Shown piece by piece: positions 36,972-46,229 of a stretch of 64,000 nt of DNA. Each line of letters opens with the position of its first letter. Within the stretch, counting starts at the first letter, position 1. The notes beneath the pieces were generated by a model that searched no databases, was not told where the DNA came from, and worked only from the letters and a program-made list of their open reading frames with translations. A program made the translations under genes and the position numbers. This DNA comes from Bradyrhizobium erythrophlei. GTDB lineage: Bacteria > Pseudomonadota > Alphaproteobacteria > Rhizobiales > Xanthobacteraceae. Location of the stretch: the NCBI RefSeq assembly GCF_900129425.1, contig NZ_LT670817.1:5766001-5830000 (forward strand), read 5' to 3'.

Positions 36972-37790
36972 TCAGTACTTCGCGAGCGCCGGACCGTTGA
37001 ACAGATAGTTGACGCCGACGCGCAGAATATTGTCGGTGAAATGCGACGAATAGGACAACCCGCCGGTGGTGCGGACAGGCACCAGAATTCCGGTGAGCGC
37101 AATCGGACCAGCGCTGACGGAGCCGAGGTCCATGTAGAGATATTCAAGCTTCGCCGTCCAGTTTCCGCCGATCCGCCCTTCGACGCCACCGCCCGCAGTC
37201 CAGCCCGCCCGAGTGGATGAAGTGCCCGGGAGTACCACGGTTAACGGAACGAATCCGCCGGTGGCGGTGCCACCCGTCTGCACCTCGCCGTAGGCCAGAC
37301 CGCCGGTTCCATACAAGAGCACGGTCGGAGACACGAGAATTCCGGCGCGGCCCCTCACGGTGCCGAACCAGTTCAGCTTCTGGGTTAGGTTCGAAGTGAT
37401 GTTGGTGCCGTCGTCATCGCAGGCCACGCAGTTGAAGAACGAGGATCCGCGCTCGCCGCTTCCCTGGATGTCCGCCTCGAGACCGAACAGCCAATTCGAG
37501 GCTTGCCAGTTGTAGCCGACCTGGCCTCCGCCGATGACGCCATTGACGTCATTGCGGGACGTAGAACTAAACAATGGCACACCGCTGCTAAATCTCGAGA
37601 TTGCCTCTGAATTGCTTGAGCTGCCCCAGCTGTAGCCAACATTGACGCCGAGATAAAATCCGCTCCAGTTGAAAGCGGGCTCTACGAAAACAGGAGCCTT
37701 GGTATAGACCCGTGCCGGCAGGTCGGCGGCAAGGGCGCTCGTGGTAACCAGCGAAGCAATTCCCAATATTCCAAATAAAATCTTCTTCAT
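36972..37790 (-). CDS. Outer-membrane beta-barrel protein (Omp25/RopB-like)
   Basis: 272 residues. Signal peptide MKKILFGILGIASLVTTSALA, then AADLPARVYTKAPV and FNWSGFYLGVNVGYSWG, the standard start of Rhizobiales Omp25/Omp31 eight-stranded barrels. Alternating barrel strands follow (FGLEADIQGSG, WFGTVRGRAGIL, AKLEYLYMDLG) and the chain ends in an aromatic-rich strand (ILRVGVNYLFNGP). The ATG at 37790 has GGGG six bases upstream. A terminator lies just after the stop. The function is probably structural or host-interaction related; no transport role is evident. Confidence 0.88.
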   Translation of the reverse strand: MKKILFGILGIASLVTTSALAADLPARVYTKAPVFVEPAFNWSGFYLGVNVGYSWGSSSNSEAISRFSSGVPLFSSTSRNDVNGVIGGGQVGYNWQASNWLFGLEADIQGSGERGSSFFNCVACDDDGTNITSNLTQKLNWFGTVRGRAGILVSPTVLLYGTGGLAYGEVQTGGTATGGFVPLTVVLPGTSSTRAGWTAGGGVEGRIGGNWTAKLEYLYMDLGSVSAGPIALTGILVPVRTTGGLSYSSHFTDNILRVGVNYLFNGPALAKY

Positions 37791-37990
37791 GACGTGCCCC
37801 ATATGACTTGCCCCATGAACGAATTGACGGAGGTATTGGGTTGCAATCTAGGCAACCTGGACGAGCGTGTCTGTCCCATTTGGGCAACATTGCGCAACAA
37901 TCGCGCCCCAGGGTTTTCCCCAACCAAAAGCTAACGCCTTGGTTGCACAAGGTAATTTTCGAAAGCCATCGGCTCCGGCAGCAAACGAGA

Positions 37991-39508
37991 TCAGCCCACA
38001 ACCTTCGCCGGCCGCCACAGCCTGGCCAGCCCGCCAAACGCCCGGTCGATCAGCGGCCAGAACAATAGCGCGATCGCCAAGGTTGTGATCGAGCCGACCA
38101 GACCGTTCGACCAGAACACCATCATGTCGCCGCCGGAGCCGATCATCGACAGCCGGAACGCGTCTTCGGCGCGGCTGCCGAGCACCAGCGCCAGCGTGAA
38201 CGGCGCCAAGGGAATGTTGATCTTCTTGAAGACATATCCGACCACGCCGAACCCCAGCATCAGCCAGATATCGAACATCGCGTTCTGGATCGCATAGGCG
38301 CCGATCGCGCAGGACACCACGATCATCGGCGCCACGGCGGCGAAGGGCACCCGCAGGATCGAGGCAAAGATCGGCACCGTCGTCAGCACCAGCACCAGGC
38401 CAACCACGTTGCCGAGATACATCGAGGCGATCAGGCCCCAGACGAAATCCTTGTGCTCGACGAACAATAGCGGACCGGGATTGAGGCCCCACACCATCAG
38501 CCCGCCGAGCAGGATCGCCGCGGTGCCAGAGCCGGGAATGCCGAGCGCCAGCATCGGCAGCAGCGCCGCGGTGCCGGAGGCGTGGGCCGCAGTTTCCGGG
38601 GCAAACACCCCCTCGATGCGGCCCTTGCCAAAACTCTCGGGATCCTTGGAAAAACGCTTGGCGAGATTGTAGCCCATGAACGAGGCGGCGATCGCGCCGC
38701 CCGGGGTAATGCCGAGCCAGCAGCCGATAAATGATGAGCGCACCAGCGTTACCCAGTATTTCGGCAGGTCTTTCCAGACGCCCAGCACCACGCGCAGGCT
38801 GATCTTGGCCGCATGGCCGCGCAGCGCCAGACGCTCCTCCATCGTCAGCAGGATTTCGCTGATGCCGAACAACCCGATCACCGCAACCAGGAAATTGATG
38901 CCGCGCAACAGGTCGTCGGAGCCGAAGGTCATGCGTAGCTGGCCGGAAACCGTGTCCATGCCGACGCCGGCCAGCAGCAGGCCGAGCGACATCGAGATCA
39001 GGGTCTTGTGCTTCTCCTCGCGGCCGAGGCCGACGAACGAGCAGAACGTCAGGAGATAGACCGCGAAGAATTCCGGCGGCCCGAATTTGAGCGCGAACGA
39101 CGAGATCAGCGGCGCCAGGAAGGTGATCAGGAGCACCGCGACCAGCGAGCCGATGAAGGACGACGTGAAGGCTGCGGTCAGCGCTTCCGCCGCCCTGCCC
39201 TGCTGCGCCATCGGATAGCCGTCGAAGGTGGTCGCCACCGACCACGCTTCACCGGGGATGTTGAACAGGATCGAGGTGATGGCGCCGCCGAACAGCGCGC
39301 CCCAATAGATGCACGACAGCATCACGATGGCCGAGGTCGGGTCCATGGTGAACGTCAGCGGCAGCAGGATGGCGACCCCGTTCGGGCCGCCGAGCCCCGG
39401 CAGCACGCCGACGAAGATGCCGAGCACCAGCCCGACCATCATTAGGGCGAGGATTTTCCACGTCATCAGCACGGCGAAGCCGTGCAGCAGCAGACCGAAG
39501 GCTTCCAT
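37991..39508 (-). CDS. tctA: Tripartite tricarboxylate transporter, large permease TctA
   Basis: 505 residues with about twelve hydrophobic helices. GIFVGVLPGLGGPNGVAILLPLTF holds the TctA glycine motif, and GEAWSVATTFDGYPMAQQGRA and GITPGGAIAASFMGYNLAKRF are further family blocks. It is the large membrane subunit of a secondary carboxylate importer driven by the proton or sodium gradient. It is the last gene of a tctC-tctB-tctA run on the minus strand; a long inverted repeat lies between it and tctB. Confidence 0.93.
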   Translation of the reverse strand: MEAFGLLLHGFAVLMTWKILALMMVGLVLGIFVGVLPGLGGPNGVAILLPLTFTMDPTSAIVMLSCIYWGALFGGAITSILFNIPGEAWSVATTFDGYPMAQQGRAAEALTAAFTSSFIGSLVAVLLITFLAPLISSFALKFGPPEFFAVYLLTFCSFVGLGREEKHKTLISMSLGLLLAGVGMDTVSGQLRMTFGSDDLLRGINFLVAVIGLFGISEILLTMEERLALRGHAAKISLRVVLGVWKDLPKYWVTLVRSSFIGCWLGITPGGAIAASFMGYNLAKRFSKDPESFGKGRIEGVFAPETAAHASGTAALLPMLALGIPGSGTAAILLGGLMVWGLNPGPLLFVEHKDFVWGLIASMYLGNVVGLVLVLTTVPIFASILRVPFAAVAPMIVVSCAIGAYAIQNAMFDIWLMLGFGVVGYVFKKINIPLAPFTLALVLGSRAEDAFRLSMIGSGGDMMVFWSNGLVGSITTLAIALLFWPLIDRAFGGLARLWRPAKVVG

Positions 39509-39530
39509 TAATACACCGTCCCAATTCTTT

Positions 39531-39685
39531 CGTCATTGCGAGGAGCAGACGGGTCGCGCGAAATGTGCGCCCGATGACAGGCTCCGCGACGAAGCAATCC
39601 ATTCTTGTCTTGTGTCGCGATGGATTGCTTCGCGGAGTTTATCATCGGGCGGCGCTTCGCGCCGACCCGTTGGCTCGCAATGACG
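39531..39685. repeat. Long palindromic intergenic repeat between tctB and tctA
   Basis: The left arm begins CGTCATTGCGAG and ends GCGACGAAGCAATCCA. The right arm starts TGGATTGCTTCGCGGAG and ends CTCGCAATGACG. The arms are imperfect reverse complements of about 68 bases around a short centre (TTCTTGTCTTGTGTCGCGA). A second member is at 41653-41792. Confidence 0.82.
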
Positions 39686-39702
39686 GCTTGTGGCATGGCG
39701 AA

Positions 39703-40245
39703 CTAGTACCCGAAGGCCGCTTCGAGCGGTCCCTTCGGCATGATGACGTCGAAAGCGATGTCGAAGGTCACGAACATCGCAGCGGTGAAAATGAAGGCCG
39801 TGAGCAGCGATTTCCACAGCGCGATGCGCCCGACCAATCGCATGAAGCCCGCGATCAGCAAAAAGCTGGCGACATAGAGCCCGAGATATTGCGTGGCGAG
39901 GCAGAACAGCAGCGTCGGAACGAACACCGCCATGACCCGGCGAAGCTGCGCCCGGGTGACGAAGGTCTCCGAAGCCTCCTTGCGCGACCGGAAGGCGGCG
40001 ACGATCCCGTACAGGCTGGCGCCGGCGAGGATCACCGACAAATAAAACGGGAAATAGCCGGCCTGCGGTCCGGTCGAATCCCAGCCGATGCCGGTGCGCC
40101 AGTTGTCGTAGCCGAGCACCGCCGCCAGCGCCACCAGCAGCAGCGAAACCGTGATGTCGACGACACGGGCGTTGGTGATCGCCGGCGAGTCGGCCACCGG
40201 CGCGGTCGGATCTTCGACGACAATCTCAATTTCGGAATTGGACAT
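39703..40245 (-). CDS. tctB: Tripartite tricarboxylate transporter, small permease TctB
   Basis: 180 residues from the probable start MSNSEIEIVVEDPTAP, with four hydrophobic segments (ITVSLLLVALAAVLGY, FYLSVILAGASLYGIVAAF, MAVFVPTLLFCLATQYLGLY, LTAFIFTAAMFVTFDIAF). This arrangement fits the poorly conserved TctB subunit. Its position between tctC and tctA settles the assignment. A longer frame begins 16 codons upstream but lacks a better ribosome site. Confidence 0.85.
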   Translation of the reverse strand: MSNSEIEIVVEDPTAPVADSPAITNARVVDITVSLLLVALAAVLGYDNWRTGIGWDSTGPQAGYFPFYLSVILAGASLYGIVAAFRSRKEASETFVTRAQLRRVMAVFVPTLLFCLATQYLGLYVASFLLIAGFMRLVGRIALWKSLLTAFIFTAAMFVTFDIAFDVIMPKGPLEAAFGY

Positions 40246-40304
40246 TGCGCATTTCGTTGTGATTTCGGACGCTGTTTGGTTCAGCGGTTGCAAAAACGAT
40301 CGTC

Positions 40305-40470
40305 ATCATCCGCCACCGAATCCCGCCTTCAGCGAGCCGGGTGACGAACTCCGGCGGATGATCCGGTATCCCCTATCACCAGTTACTGTGATCGCGAAAG
40401 CCCGGAGCACTGGATGCCCCGCCTTGGCCTGTCATCGGGCTCGCCGAAGGCGAGACCTGTTGGCGGGGCA
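40305..40470. repeat. Two inverted repeats between tctC and tctB
   Basis: ATCATCCGCC (40305-40314) pairs perfectly with GGCGGATGAT (40353-40362). TGCCCCGCC (40415-40423) pairs with GGCGGGGCA (40462-40470), with a small inner hairpin TCGCCGAAGGCGA. They may be degenerate members of the palindromic repeats in this genome and could act on tctC mRNA stability. Confidence 0.65.
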
Positions 40471-40486
40471 CGGCGCCAGTGCGTGC

Positions 40487-41488
40487 CTACTTCGCGACAA
40501 ACCCCGCTTCCGTCATCAGCGACTTGTTGAGCGCGTCGTCTTCTTCGAGGAATTGCAGCATGTCCTTGCCGGTGAGGAAGATCGGCTTCAGCGCCTGCTT
40601 CTCCATGTAGTCCTTGTACTCGGCGGTTTGCGTCACCTTCTGGAACAGATCGACGTAAAATGCCTGCTGTTCCGGCGTCACCTTGCCCGGCAGGAACATG
40701 GCGCGCAGCATCAGATATTGGACGTCGAGACCCTCTTCCTTGCAGGTCGGGATATCGTTCCACGACTGCGTATCGGTCACCTTGGTCTTGTAGGCGATCC
40801 GCTCCTTGTCGAACACGCAGAGCGCGCGAACCTGGCCGGCGCGCCAGACCTCGAGATTTTCACTGGGATTGTTGGTATTGGCTTCGGTGTGATTGCCGAC
40901 CAGTTGGGTCGCCGCTTCGCCGCCGGACTTGTAGGGCAGATAGGCGAATTTCGCGCCGGTCTTCTGCTCGACGAACACCGTGAGTACGTTATCCTCGCGC
41001 TTTGATCCGGTGCCGCCCATCTTGAAAGGCGAACTGGCTGATTTCGCGGCCTCGATGAATTCCTTCACGCTCTTCGGCCCGGCGACATTGTCCCACAGCA
41101 CGAACTGGTCCAGCGCGACCACCGCCACCGGCGTCAACTCGCGCCAGTTGAACGGAATTTTCGCAGACAGCGGCAGCATGTAGATCAGCGAATAGGCAAT
41201 CAGCACCCTGTTCGGATCGCCTTCGCTGGATTTCATGTACATCAGCGCCTCGGCGCCGGACGCGCCGCCCTTGAGCGACACCACCATCGGCTGTTTCATC
41301 AGGTTGTTTTTCTGAATCGCGGCCTGCATCATCCGCGCCATCTGGTCGGAGGCGCCCCCGGCCCCCGCCGCGACCACGATTTCAACCGGCTTGGTCGGCT
41401 CCCAGCCGGCGATCGCAGGCGCGCTCGCCAGCATCGCCGCTAATGCGGCCATGCCTTTCATGATATTTCGCACGTGTTTCTTCCCCAT
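40487..41488 (-). CDS. tctC: Tripartite tricarboxylate transporter substrate-binding protein (Bug/TctC)
   Basis: Periplasmic receptor of the TctABC importer, about 333 residues. Signal peptide around MKGMAALAAMLASAPAIA, then WEPTKPVEIVVAAGAGGASDQMARM, the Bug-family start. The motif VNHTEANTNNPSEN-like region (LVGNHTEANTNNPSENLEVW) and LPYKSGGEAATQLV are the usual ligand-site segments. The start is uncertain between 41488 (MGKKHV), 41515 and a downstream ATG; 41488 is a compromise. First gene of the tct run. The ligand is a carboxylate of unknown identity. Confidence 0.87.
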   Translation of the reverse strand: MGKKHVRNIMKGMAALAAMLASAPAIAGWEPTKPVEIVVAAGAGGASDQMARMMQAAIQKNNLMKQPMVVSLKGGASGAEALMYMKSSEGDPNRVLIAYSLIYMLPLSAKIPFNWRELTPVAVVALDQFVLWDNVAGPKSVKEFIEAAKSASSPFKMGGTGSKREDNVLTVFVEQKTGAKFAYLPYKSGGEAATQLVGNHTEANTNNPSENLEVWRAGQVRALCVFDKERIAYKTKVTDTQSWNDIPTCKEEGLDVQYLMLRAMFLPGKVTPEQQAFYVDLFQKVTQTAEYKDYMEKQALKPIFLTGKDMLQFLEEDDALNKSLMTEAGFVAK

Positions 41489-41652
41489 ATCGTAAAGCCC
41501 GGCGATGCCAAGCATGTTTTGTTGCCGGCATTGTGCGGTCTAATGAAGACGAGTTCAAGTCGGTCCGCACCTTCCCGACTATGACTTTCGCATGAGATCG
41601 CAGGCGGTTAATCGCGAGCCCGGGCTGGAGTGCTTGATTCCTTCCGTCTGGC

Positions 41653-41792
41653 CGTCATTGCGAGCCAACGGGCCGGCGCGAGGCGTTGCGCGATGACAGG
41701 CTCCGCGAAGCAATCCATTGAGCAACGAAAAGAGAGAGCGGATTGATTCATCGCGGAGGCTGTCATCGGGCGCGCATTCGCGCGCAATGACG
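41653..41792. repeat. Second copy of the long palindromic intergenic repeat
   Basis: The left arm CGTCATTGCGAGCCAACGGG, continuing to CTCCGCGAAGCAATCCA, is mirrored by CGCGGAGGCTGTCATCGGGC, ending CGCGCAATGACG. It is the same family as 39531-39685. It lies between tctC and the first ~1.1 kb insertion sequence. Confidence 0.8.
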
Positions 41793-41962
41793 AACACCCT
41801 TTCGCGTTCCCGCAGCGCGACGCGCCCGAGGTTTGCTTGAATTTTCCGCCCTGAAAAGATGAGGGCGTGGGGAATGCCAGGCGCCCGATGCACCCGCAGC
41901 CTCGTGTGCGCATTGGTAGTAGGTATGCACACGAGTATTCACAGCGAGCCACCGGAATCCCC

Positions 41963-43056
41963 TGTGCCTACCGCAAATCAAGCCCGAACATATTGGTGGT
42001 GCAGTCCACCGAGGATCGCACGGCACAGAATGCGTCCAGCTGCCTCGACAGCACGTGATATCGGCGCGTCTTTGTTCAACGATAAGTGAGTGCGCGTGCC
42101 ATTATAGTAGTCCATGTCGGACAGCAGCACATGGCGCAGGTGGCGTTCGCCGAACACCACGATATGATCGAGGCATTCCCTGCGGATCGAACCGATCAAC
42201 CGTTCTGCGTATTCGTTTTGCCAGGGTGAACGCGGAGACGTCGGGCGGTCTCGAATGCCGATCGGTCGAACGCGGCGGATAAATATTTCTCCGTATGCGC
42301 CATCGCGATCCCGGATCAGGTATCGAGGGATTTGCTCCCAGCCGCAAGCCTCGGTGAGCTGATTGGCGATCCATTCGGCCGTTGGATGTGCAGTAACTCC
42401 GACCCACAGCAGTTGCCGCCGGCCATGCCCGATGATCGGCAAGCCATAGAGCAGCCGAAACGAGATCGTCGGCACCACGAACAGGTCCATCGCGGCAATC
42501 CCATCAGCATGGTTACGAAGGAACGTCCTCCATCCCTGCGAGGGAGGAACCCTCCTCCGCACCATATATTTGGCCGCCCTGGTCTGGCCGACATCGATGC
42601 CAAGCTTGAGAAGCTCGCCATGGATCCTCGGTGCTCCCCACAACTGATTGGCGCCGCTCACCTGGCGGATAAGCTGGCGTATTTCTACCGTCACGGCCGG
42701 TCGTCCGCAGCGGCGCTTCGATTTCCAGCGCCAATACGATCTAAATCCCGCACGGTGCCAACGGATTACGGTCTCCGGTCGGACGATTGCAAGTGCGCCA
42801 TACATCTTGGGCAACAGTCGGCAGACGCCTCCCAATATCAACCTGTCAATCGAAACAAATCGAAGCCTCCTAGGATTAGCGCGTCGCAGCACATTGATTT
42901 GCTGCCTTAGCACGAGAATCTCTGCCTCAAGCGCCACCCGCGACGGCAACAGGTCGCTGGCAATCGCAAAGATCAATCGACATAAATCTAGCATCCGGTG
43001 CCGCATCGCGCGATTCTCAGTCAACTGCCAGCACGATTGAATTTACGACAGGGACA
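41963..43056 (-). mobile_element. Insertion sequence A, rve-integrase type, about 1.09 kb, apparently intact
   Basis: The left end on its coding strand is TGTCCCTGTCGTAAAT (from 43056), and the other end, ATTTGCGGTAGGCACA, matches it in reverse at 12 of 16 positions. The element has the same length as copies at 50081 and 62780. The 8-mer CCTGTGCC occurs at 41961-41968 and again at 43057-43064, so the right boundary may be 41969 if that is a target duplication. It seems to have inserted into a related element (the remnant at 43057-43359). TGT...ACA ends suggest IS481/IS3-like relatives. Confidence 0.75.
41978..43024 (-). CDS. Transposase with integrase core (rve) domain, IS copy A
   Basis: 348 residues, uninterrupted. 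The N-terminal helix region (VALEAEILVLRQQINVLRRANP) is followed by an HTH-like middle and the integrase core. The acidic triad should be in AAMDLFVVPTISF, in YLIRDRDGAYGE, and in the PWQNEYAERLIGSIRRECLDH segment. A start seven codons later (MRHRMLDLCRL) is also plausible. It is the only undamaged transposase of this group in the window. Confidence 0.88.
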   Translation of the reverse strand: MTENRAMRHRMLDLCRLIFAIASDLLPSRVALEAEILVLRQQINVLRRANPRRLRFVSIDRLILGGVCRLLPKMYGALAIVRPETVIRWHRAGFRSYWRWKSKRRCGRPAVTVEIRQLIRQVSGANQLWGAPRIHGELLKLGIDVGQTRAAKYMVRRRVPPSQGWRTFLRNHADGIAAMDLFVVPTISFRLLYGLPIIGHGRRQLLWVGVTAHPTAEWIANQLTEACGWEQIPRYLIRDRDGAYGEIFIRRVRPIGIRDRPTSPRSPWQNEYAERLIGSIRRECLDHIVVFGERHLRHVLLSDMDYYNGTRTHLSLNKDAPISRAVEAAGRILCRAILGGLHHQYVRA

Positions 43057-43359
43057 CCTGTGCCAACGCACGATTGTCTCGGGCCGGATGATTGTGAGAA
43101 CCTGCAGGATTGACGGAAACCAGCGATACAGCTGGATAAAGAACCAGCGATCATTATTGGTAAGCCGGACGCGACCAGGCAGCCTATGCCTCACGACATT
43201 CAACTGATGTTGAAGCACCGCGTTCTCAGCTTCAAGCCGCAACTTCGACTTGAATGGCGAGGCCAGGACGGCCAGAACGAAACATAGCAGCCCGATCATT
43301 CCGCCAGCTTAAGCGATTCCATCACGGCTTCAACTCAGATAAGGTTTTCGGTACACACA
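43057..43359 (-). pseudogene. Remnant of a second insertion sequence (copy B), 5' part of transposase
   Basis: The end GTTTTCGGTACACACA (43344-43359) equals the terminal repeat of copy C. The frame MIGLLCFVLAVLASPFKSKL, continuing LRLEAENAVLQHQL, matches the copy C transposase start closely. It breaks at RWHR (TGGCACAGG) where copy A begins. On the far side of A a short stretch reads on as GFRW, the expected next residues, before resemblance is lost. Copy A therefore appears to have landed in copy B, of which only about 300 bases remain on this side. Confidence 0.75.
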
Positions 43360-43452
43360 GCCACCACCGGAGTAGTTACCCAGTTCGAACCCCAGAATGG
43401 TCCCGTGTTCCCCGAGCTTTGCCCGCAGCATCATATTGTCGGAGCGTGACAT
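43360..43452 (-). pseudogene. Small gene truncated by insertion sequence B
   Basis: ATG 43452 is preceded by GGAAGGG about nine bases upstream and starts MSRSDNMMLRAKLGEHGTIL, continuing GFELGNYSGG up to the IS end at 43359. Beyond that the frame enters the terminal repeat and stops. The intact gene must have been longer. I do not recognise the family. It lies directly downstream of the broken recombinase gene. Confidence 0.5.
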
Positions 43453-43537
43453 CGTCGATTTCCCTTCCTGCTTGTCCTTAAAAATGTAACCAAAAACAGC
43501 GCTGTCTTTGGCCTTCATAACTATGGGCCCAGAGCCT

Positions 43538-44679
43538 TCACTTCTTGTTCCGTAATCCTTTGCTCGCGGAGAGCCGACTCGCTCGCTCAACATTTCCGCA
43601 TCGCGGCCGGCGCGCCGCCTTGATGCTCAGATAACCCTTCCGCTTGCGCCCGTGCTGTATGTGGCCGTACCGCGCCTGGGTGCGATCCGTGCAATGGCCG
43701 GCGGCGGCTGCTACTTCTTCACCCCCGCCGAAGGTCGCCTTCAGGTCTGATATCAACTGGTGCCGCAGAACATAGGGCGTGATAACAATGTCCCGATTTC
43801 AGGCAGCGCCTTGCCCCCAAATTTCGCCATCGCCTTGCGTACCGCGTTCTTCGATTCGCTACTGACGACAATGCTGCCGCCCGATGAATTGCAGCGCTTC
43901 GCCAGATATTCCGCGGGGCCACCCAGGATGGTCGGATCTACGCAGATCTCGGTGAGCTCGGTACCGTAGAGCCCGGCGTGGCTCTTGACGGGAGCAAAGG
44001 TGATCGACAAGCACCTGGCGGAGCGCCACTCGACCAGCACTCCGGGCGACCATCCAATCGGACGCTGGCCCGCCATCAGTTCTTCGGGGCGAACCGGCAC
44101 GATCAGATGGACCGCCAGCTCATCGAGATATTCCCACTCCTTAGCAACTGCCGCATCCCACAGGTGGGTGTCCCAGTCGTCGGGCAGGTACTGCAGCACA
44201 CACTTCTTGCTGTTCTGGCCGCGCTCCCGCCCCGCATTTGCCGACCTGTGCCAGCGGGACGGCGGCCGGTCCCAGGGCAGCACGTTATCCGGCACGGGCG
44301 GCTCCAGGAGGAACATGAACTCCAGCCGCTGGACAACATCGAGCAACAGCTCCGCCCACCGCTGCTCGGCGTCGCGATCACCTTGCTCGCGCGCGGACAA
44401 GCAGTTCCCAATCAGGCCCGTCAGAAACAGCCGTCCACCGAAATGCAGCGCCGTACGGCGGTGATTGTAGGTATCAAGGGCGATGCGGTCCTGAAGGGGA
44501 TCGAGATGCCCCGATTTCCACATCCGCTTGAATTCCTTCAGGTACGCCAGCGTCGTCTCGGACAGGGGGTCGATATGTCGGCCGTTGCCTTTGGCTTCGG
44601 CATAGACGTCGCGGATATCGTCCTTTTGAACCTTTCGGGTCTTTGTAGCTAAAATCTCCCGATAGACGCCTGCGCACAA
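43538..44679 (-). pseudogene. Tyrosine recombinase/integrase, frameshifted and possibly 5'-truncated
   Basis: The first frame (44679 to about 43790) carries the box I arginine region LIVPVRPEELMAGQRPIGW. It then goes out of frame after EIGT and ends LLSRPMFCGTS. The expected continuation ITPYVLRHQLISDLKATFGG, and the tyrosine segment AAAAGHCTDRTQARYGHIQH, read in a second frame down to 43538. A single-base change near 43790 explains this. The frame begins with TTG and no core-binding N-terminal domain is visible, so the 5' end may be missing too. It was probably the integrase of the accessory region. Confidence 0.8.
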
Positions 44680-44874
44680 CGGGTAGTTAGGCCGCGACGA
44701 GGGTTTGCTGGAAGAGGACGGGGGTCAGACTTGGAAGGTCTCTCAGTAGGCCGCTCGCGAAGCGCGCTTCCCCATAGCGCCGTAGCGAGCGAGCGGCCGC
44801 GCGGTCATCCGGGCTGGCGCTGGCGATTCAACCGCCGCACTTGAGCCAAGAGCAACTGTTCCAACGCGACCGGC

Positions 44875-45138
44875 CTATTTTCCGGGTCGTCTTCCGGCCG
44901 GCAATGGCCGAGGCGCCGCCTCTCCACGAAGCGGCATCTTAAAAAATTCAGATATCTCTGAATCAAGAGCGATCGCCAGCTTTTCGAGAACCGCGACGGT
45001 CGGATTTTCCCTGCCCCGTTCAAGCCGGCTGACATACGTCCGATCAATACCGGCGTCGACGGCCAGCGCCTCCTGAGACAACCGGCGGCCAACGCGCAGC
45101 CGTCGGATATTTCGAGCTACCACGGCTTGCGCTTTCAT
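44875..45138 (-). CDS. XRE-family helix-turn-helix regulator
   Basis: 87 residues, nearly all one HTH_3 domain: VARNIRRLRVGRRLSQEALAVDAGIDRTYVSRLERGRENPTVAVLEKLA. The tail LRGEAAPRPLPAGRRPGK is short and basic. This form is typical of regulators on mobile islands and in restriction or toxin systems. It is divergent from the phosphoesterase gene at 45291 and may control it. No convincing operator repeat was found in the gap. Confidence 0.85.
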   Translation of the reverse strand: MKAQAVVARNIRRLRVGRRLSQEALAVDAGIDRTYVSRLERGRENPTVAVLEKLAIALDSEISEFFKMPLRGEAAPRPLPAGRRPGK

Positions 45139-45290
45139 GGACGCAAGCGACCATTCGTGGGCCTATTAAACCACGGACAATAGTGCTACAATTGATTTTG
45201 TTCACATACTCTTTGTCGAAGAACACAGATGACGGCGCTGCCGAGCAAGTCCACCCCGTTTTGCCCCGTGGTCATCAAGGACTCCCCCGC

Positions 45291-46175
45291 ATGCCACAGC
45301 GAAAAATTCGAATCCTTCCCATTTCGGATCTCCACCTGGAGCGGCGCAAGCTGAAGGAAATCCCGGCGTTCGACCAATCCTTCGACCTGCTGGTCTCTGC
45401 CGGCGACCATTGCGAGGGACAGCCAGAGAAGGCCGTTCAAAGCGTGGTCGCTCTCGCGCGAGGAAGACCCTCAATCATGGTTCGCGGTAATCATGATGTG
45501 TACAGGTTAGGTCCAGAGGATCGCCGCACCATTTCCGATTTCGATCGGCTCTTCCGCGACGAGGCCGAGCGTCAGAATGCGCGGGCTCATCAAGATATAG
45601 TCACCGTATTGAGTGCAGACGATCCGGTCTGCGAACTTGGGCAGGTCCGCTTTATCGGAGTTACGCTTTGGACGGATTGGGCGCAGTCCGGCCGCTGGAT
45701 CGCTGATCAGGAAATTCCTCAGTCCCAGGAACGGGCCGCTGCCATGGCCCGCTCTCTTGCCGGGCATTTTCGCAGCGGAGCGCGCGAGTATCGAGCCATC
45801 AGAACAGAGAGGGGCCCATGGACGCCCTACGACGCCGTTGCAGAGCATGCTCGTGAACGAGCGATACTGCTTGATGAACTCGTGCGCGGCCACGACGGGC
45901 CGACTGTAGTCGTCACACACCACCCTCCACTGGCGCATTGCGCTGACGTCTATCGCGGGCGAGGAATCCCGTGGTGGGCGCCGGCCTTCTACAGTTCAGA
46001 ACTACTCCCCCTTTTGCCTGAGAAGATTCGCCCTGACCTATGGGTTTTTGGTCATGTGCATGCGGCATTCGACGTTCAGTGCGGCCGCACGCGTGCAATC
46101 GCCAACCCAGTCGAAGGCGGTCAATTTAACCCCCGCTTGGTCATCGAGTTGGAATTGGTTCGCGAACCAGACTGA
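45291..46175 (+). CDS. Calcineurin-like metallophosphoesterase (first of a pair)
   Basis: 294 residues. Metal motifs in order: ISDLHLE near residue 11 (DxH), SAGDHCEG (GDxx-type), VRGNHDVY (GNHD), THHPPLAHC and VFGHVHAAF (GHxH). All five blocks of the calcineurin-like phosphoesterase fold are present, so the enzyme should be active on a phosphoester or nucleotide. The ATG at 45291 is chosen because the protein-like sequence begins with MPQRKIRILPISDLHLE; AAGGA lies eleven bases upstream. Its relative lies at 47514, with three CxxC-type genes between. Confidence 0.85.
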   Translation: MPQRKIRILPISDLHLERRKLKEIPAFDQSFDLLVSAGDHCEGQPEKAVQSVVALARGRPSIMVRGNHDVYRLGPEDRRTISDFDRLFRDEAERQNARAHQDIVTVLSADDPVCELGQVRFIGVTLWTDWAQSGRWIADQEIPQSQERAAAMARSLAGHFRSGAREYRAIRTERGPWTPYDAVAEHARERAILLDELVRGHDGPTVVVTHHPPLAHCADVYRGRGIPWWAPAFYSSELLPLLPEKIRPDLWVFGHVHAAFDVQCGRTRAIANPVEGGQFNPRLVIELELVREPD

Positions 46176-46229
46176 CTTCAAAGGTCAAGCGACAAGGCCA
46201 GTACATCTGGGTCGCGCGAGGTGGAAGTA

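Noticed and set aside
44680..44874. tRNA gene or attachment site beside the broken integrase
   Set aside because: No cloverleaf or conserved tRNA segments could be read in this stretch on either strand.
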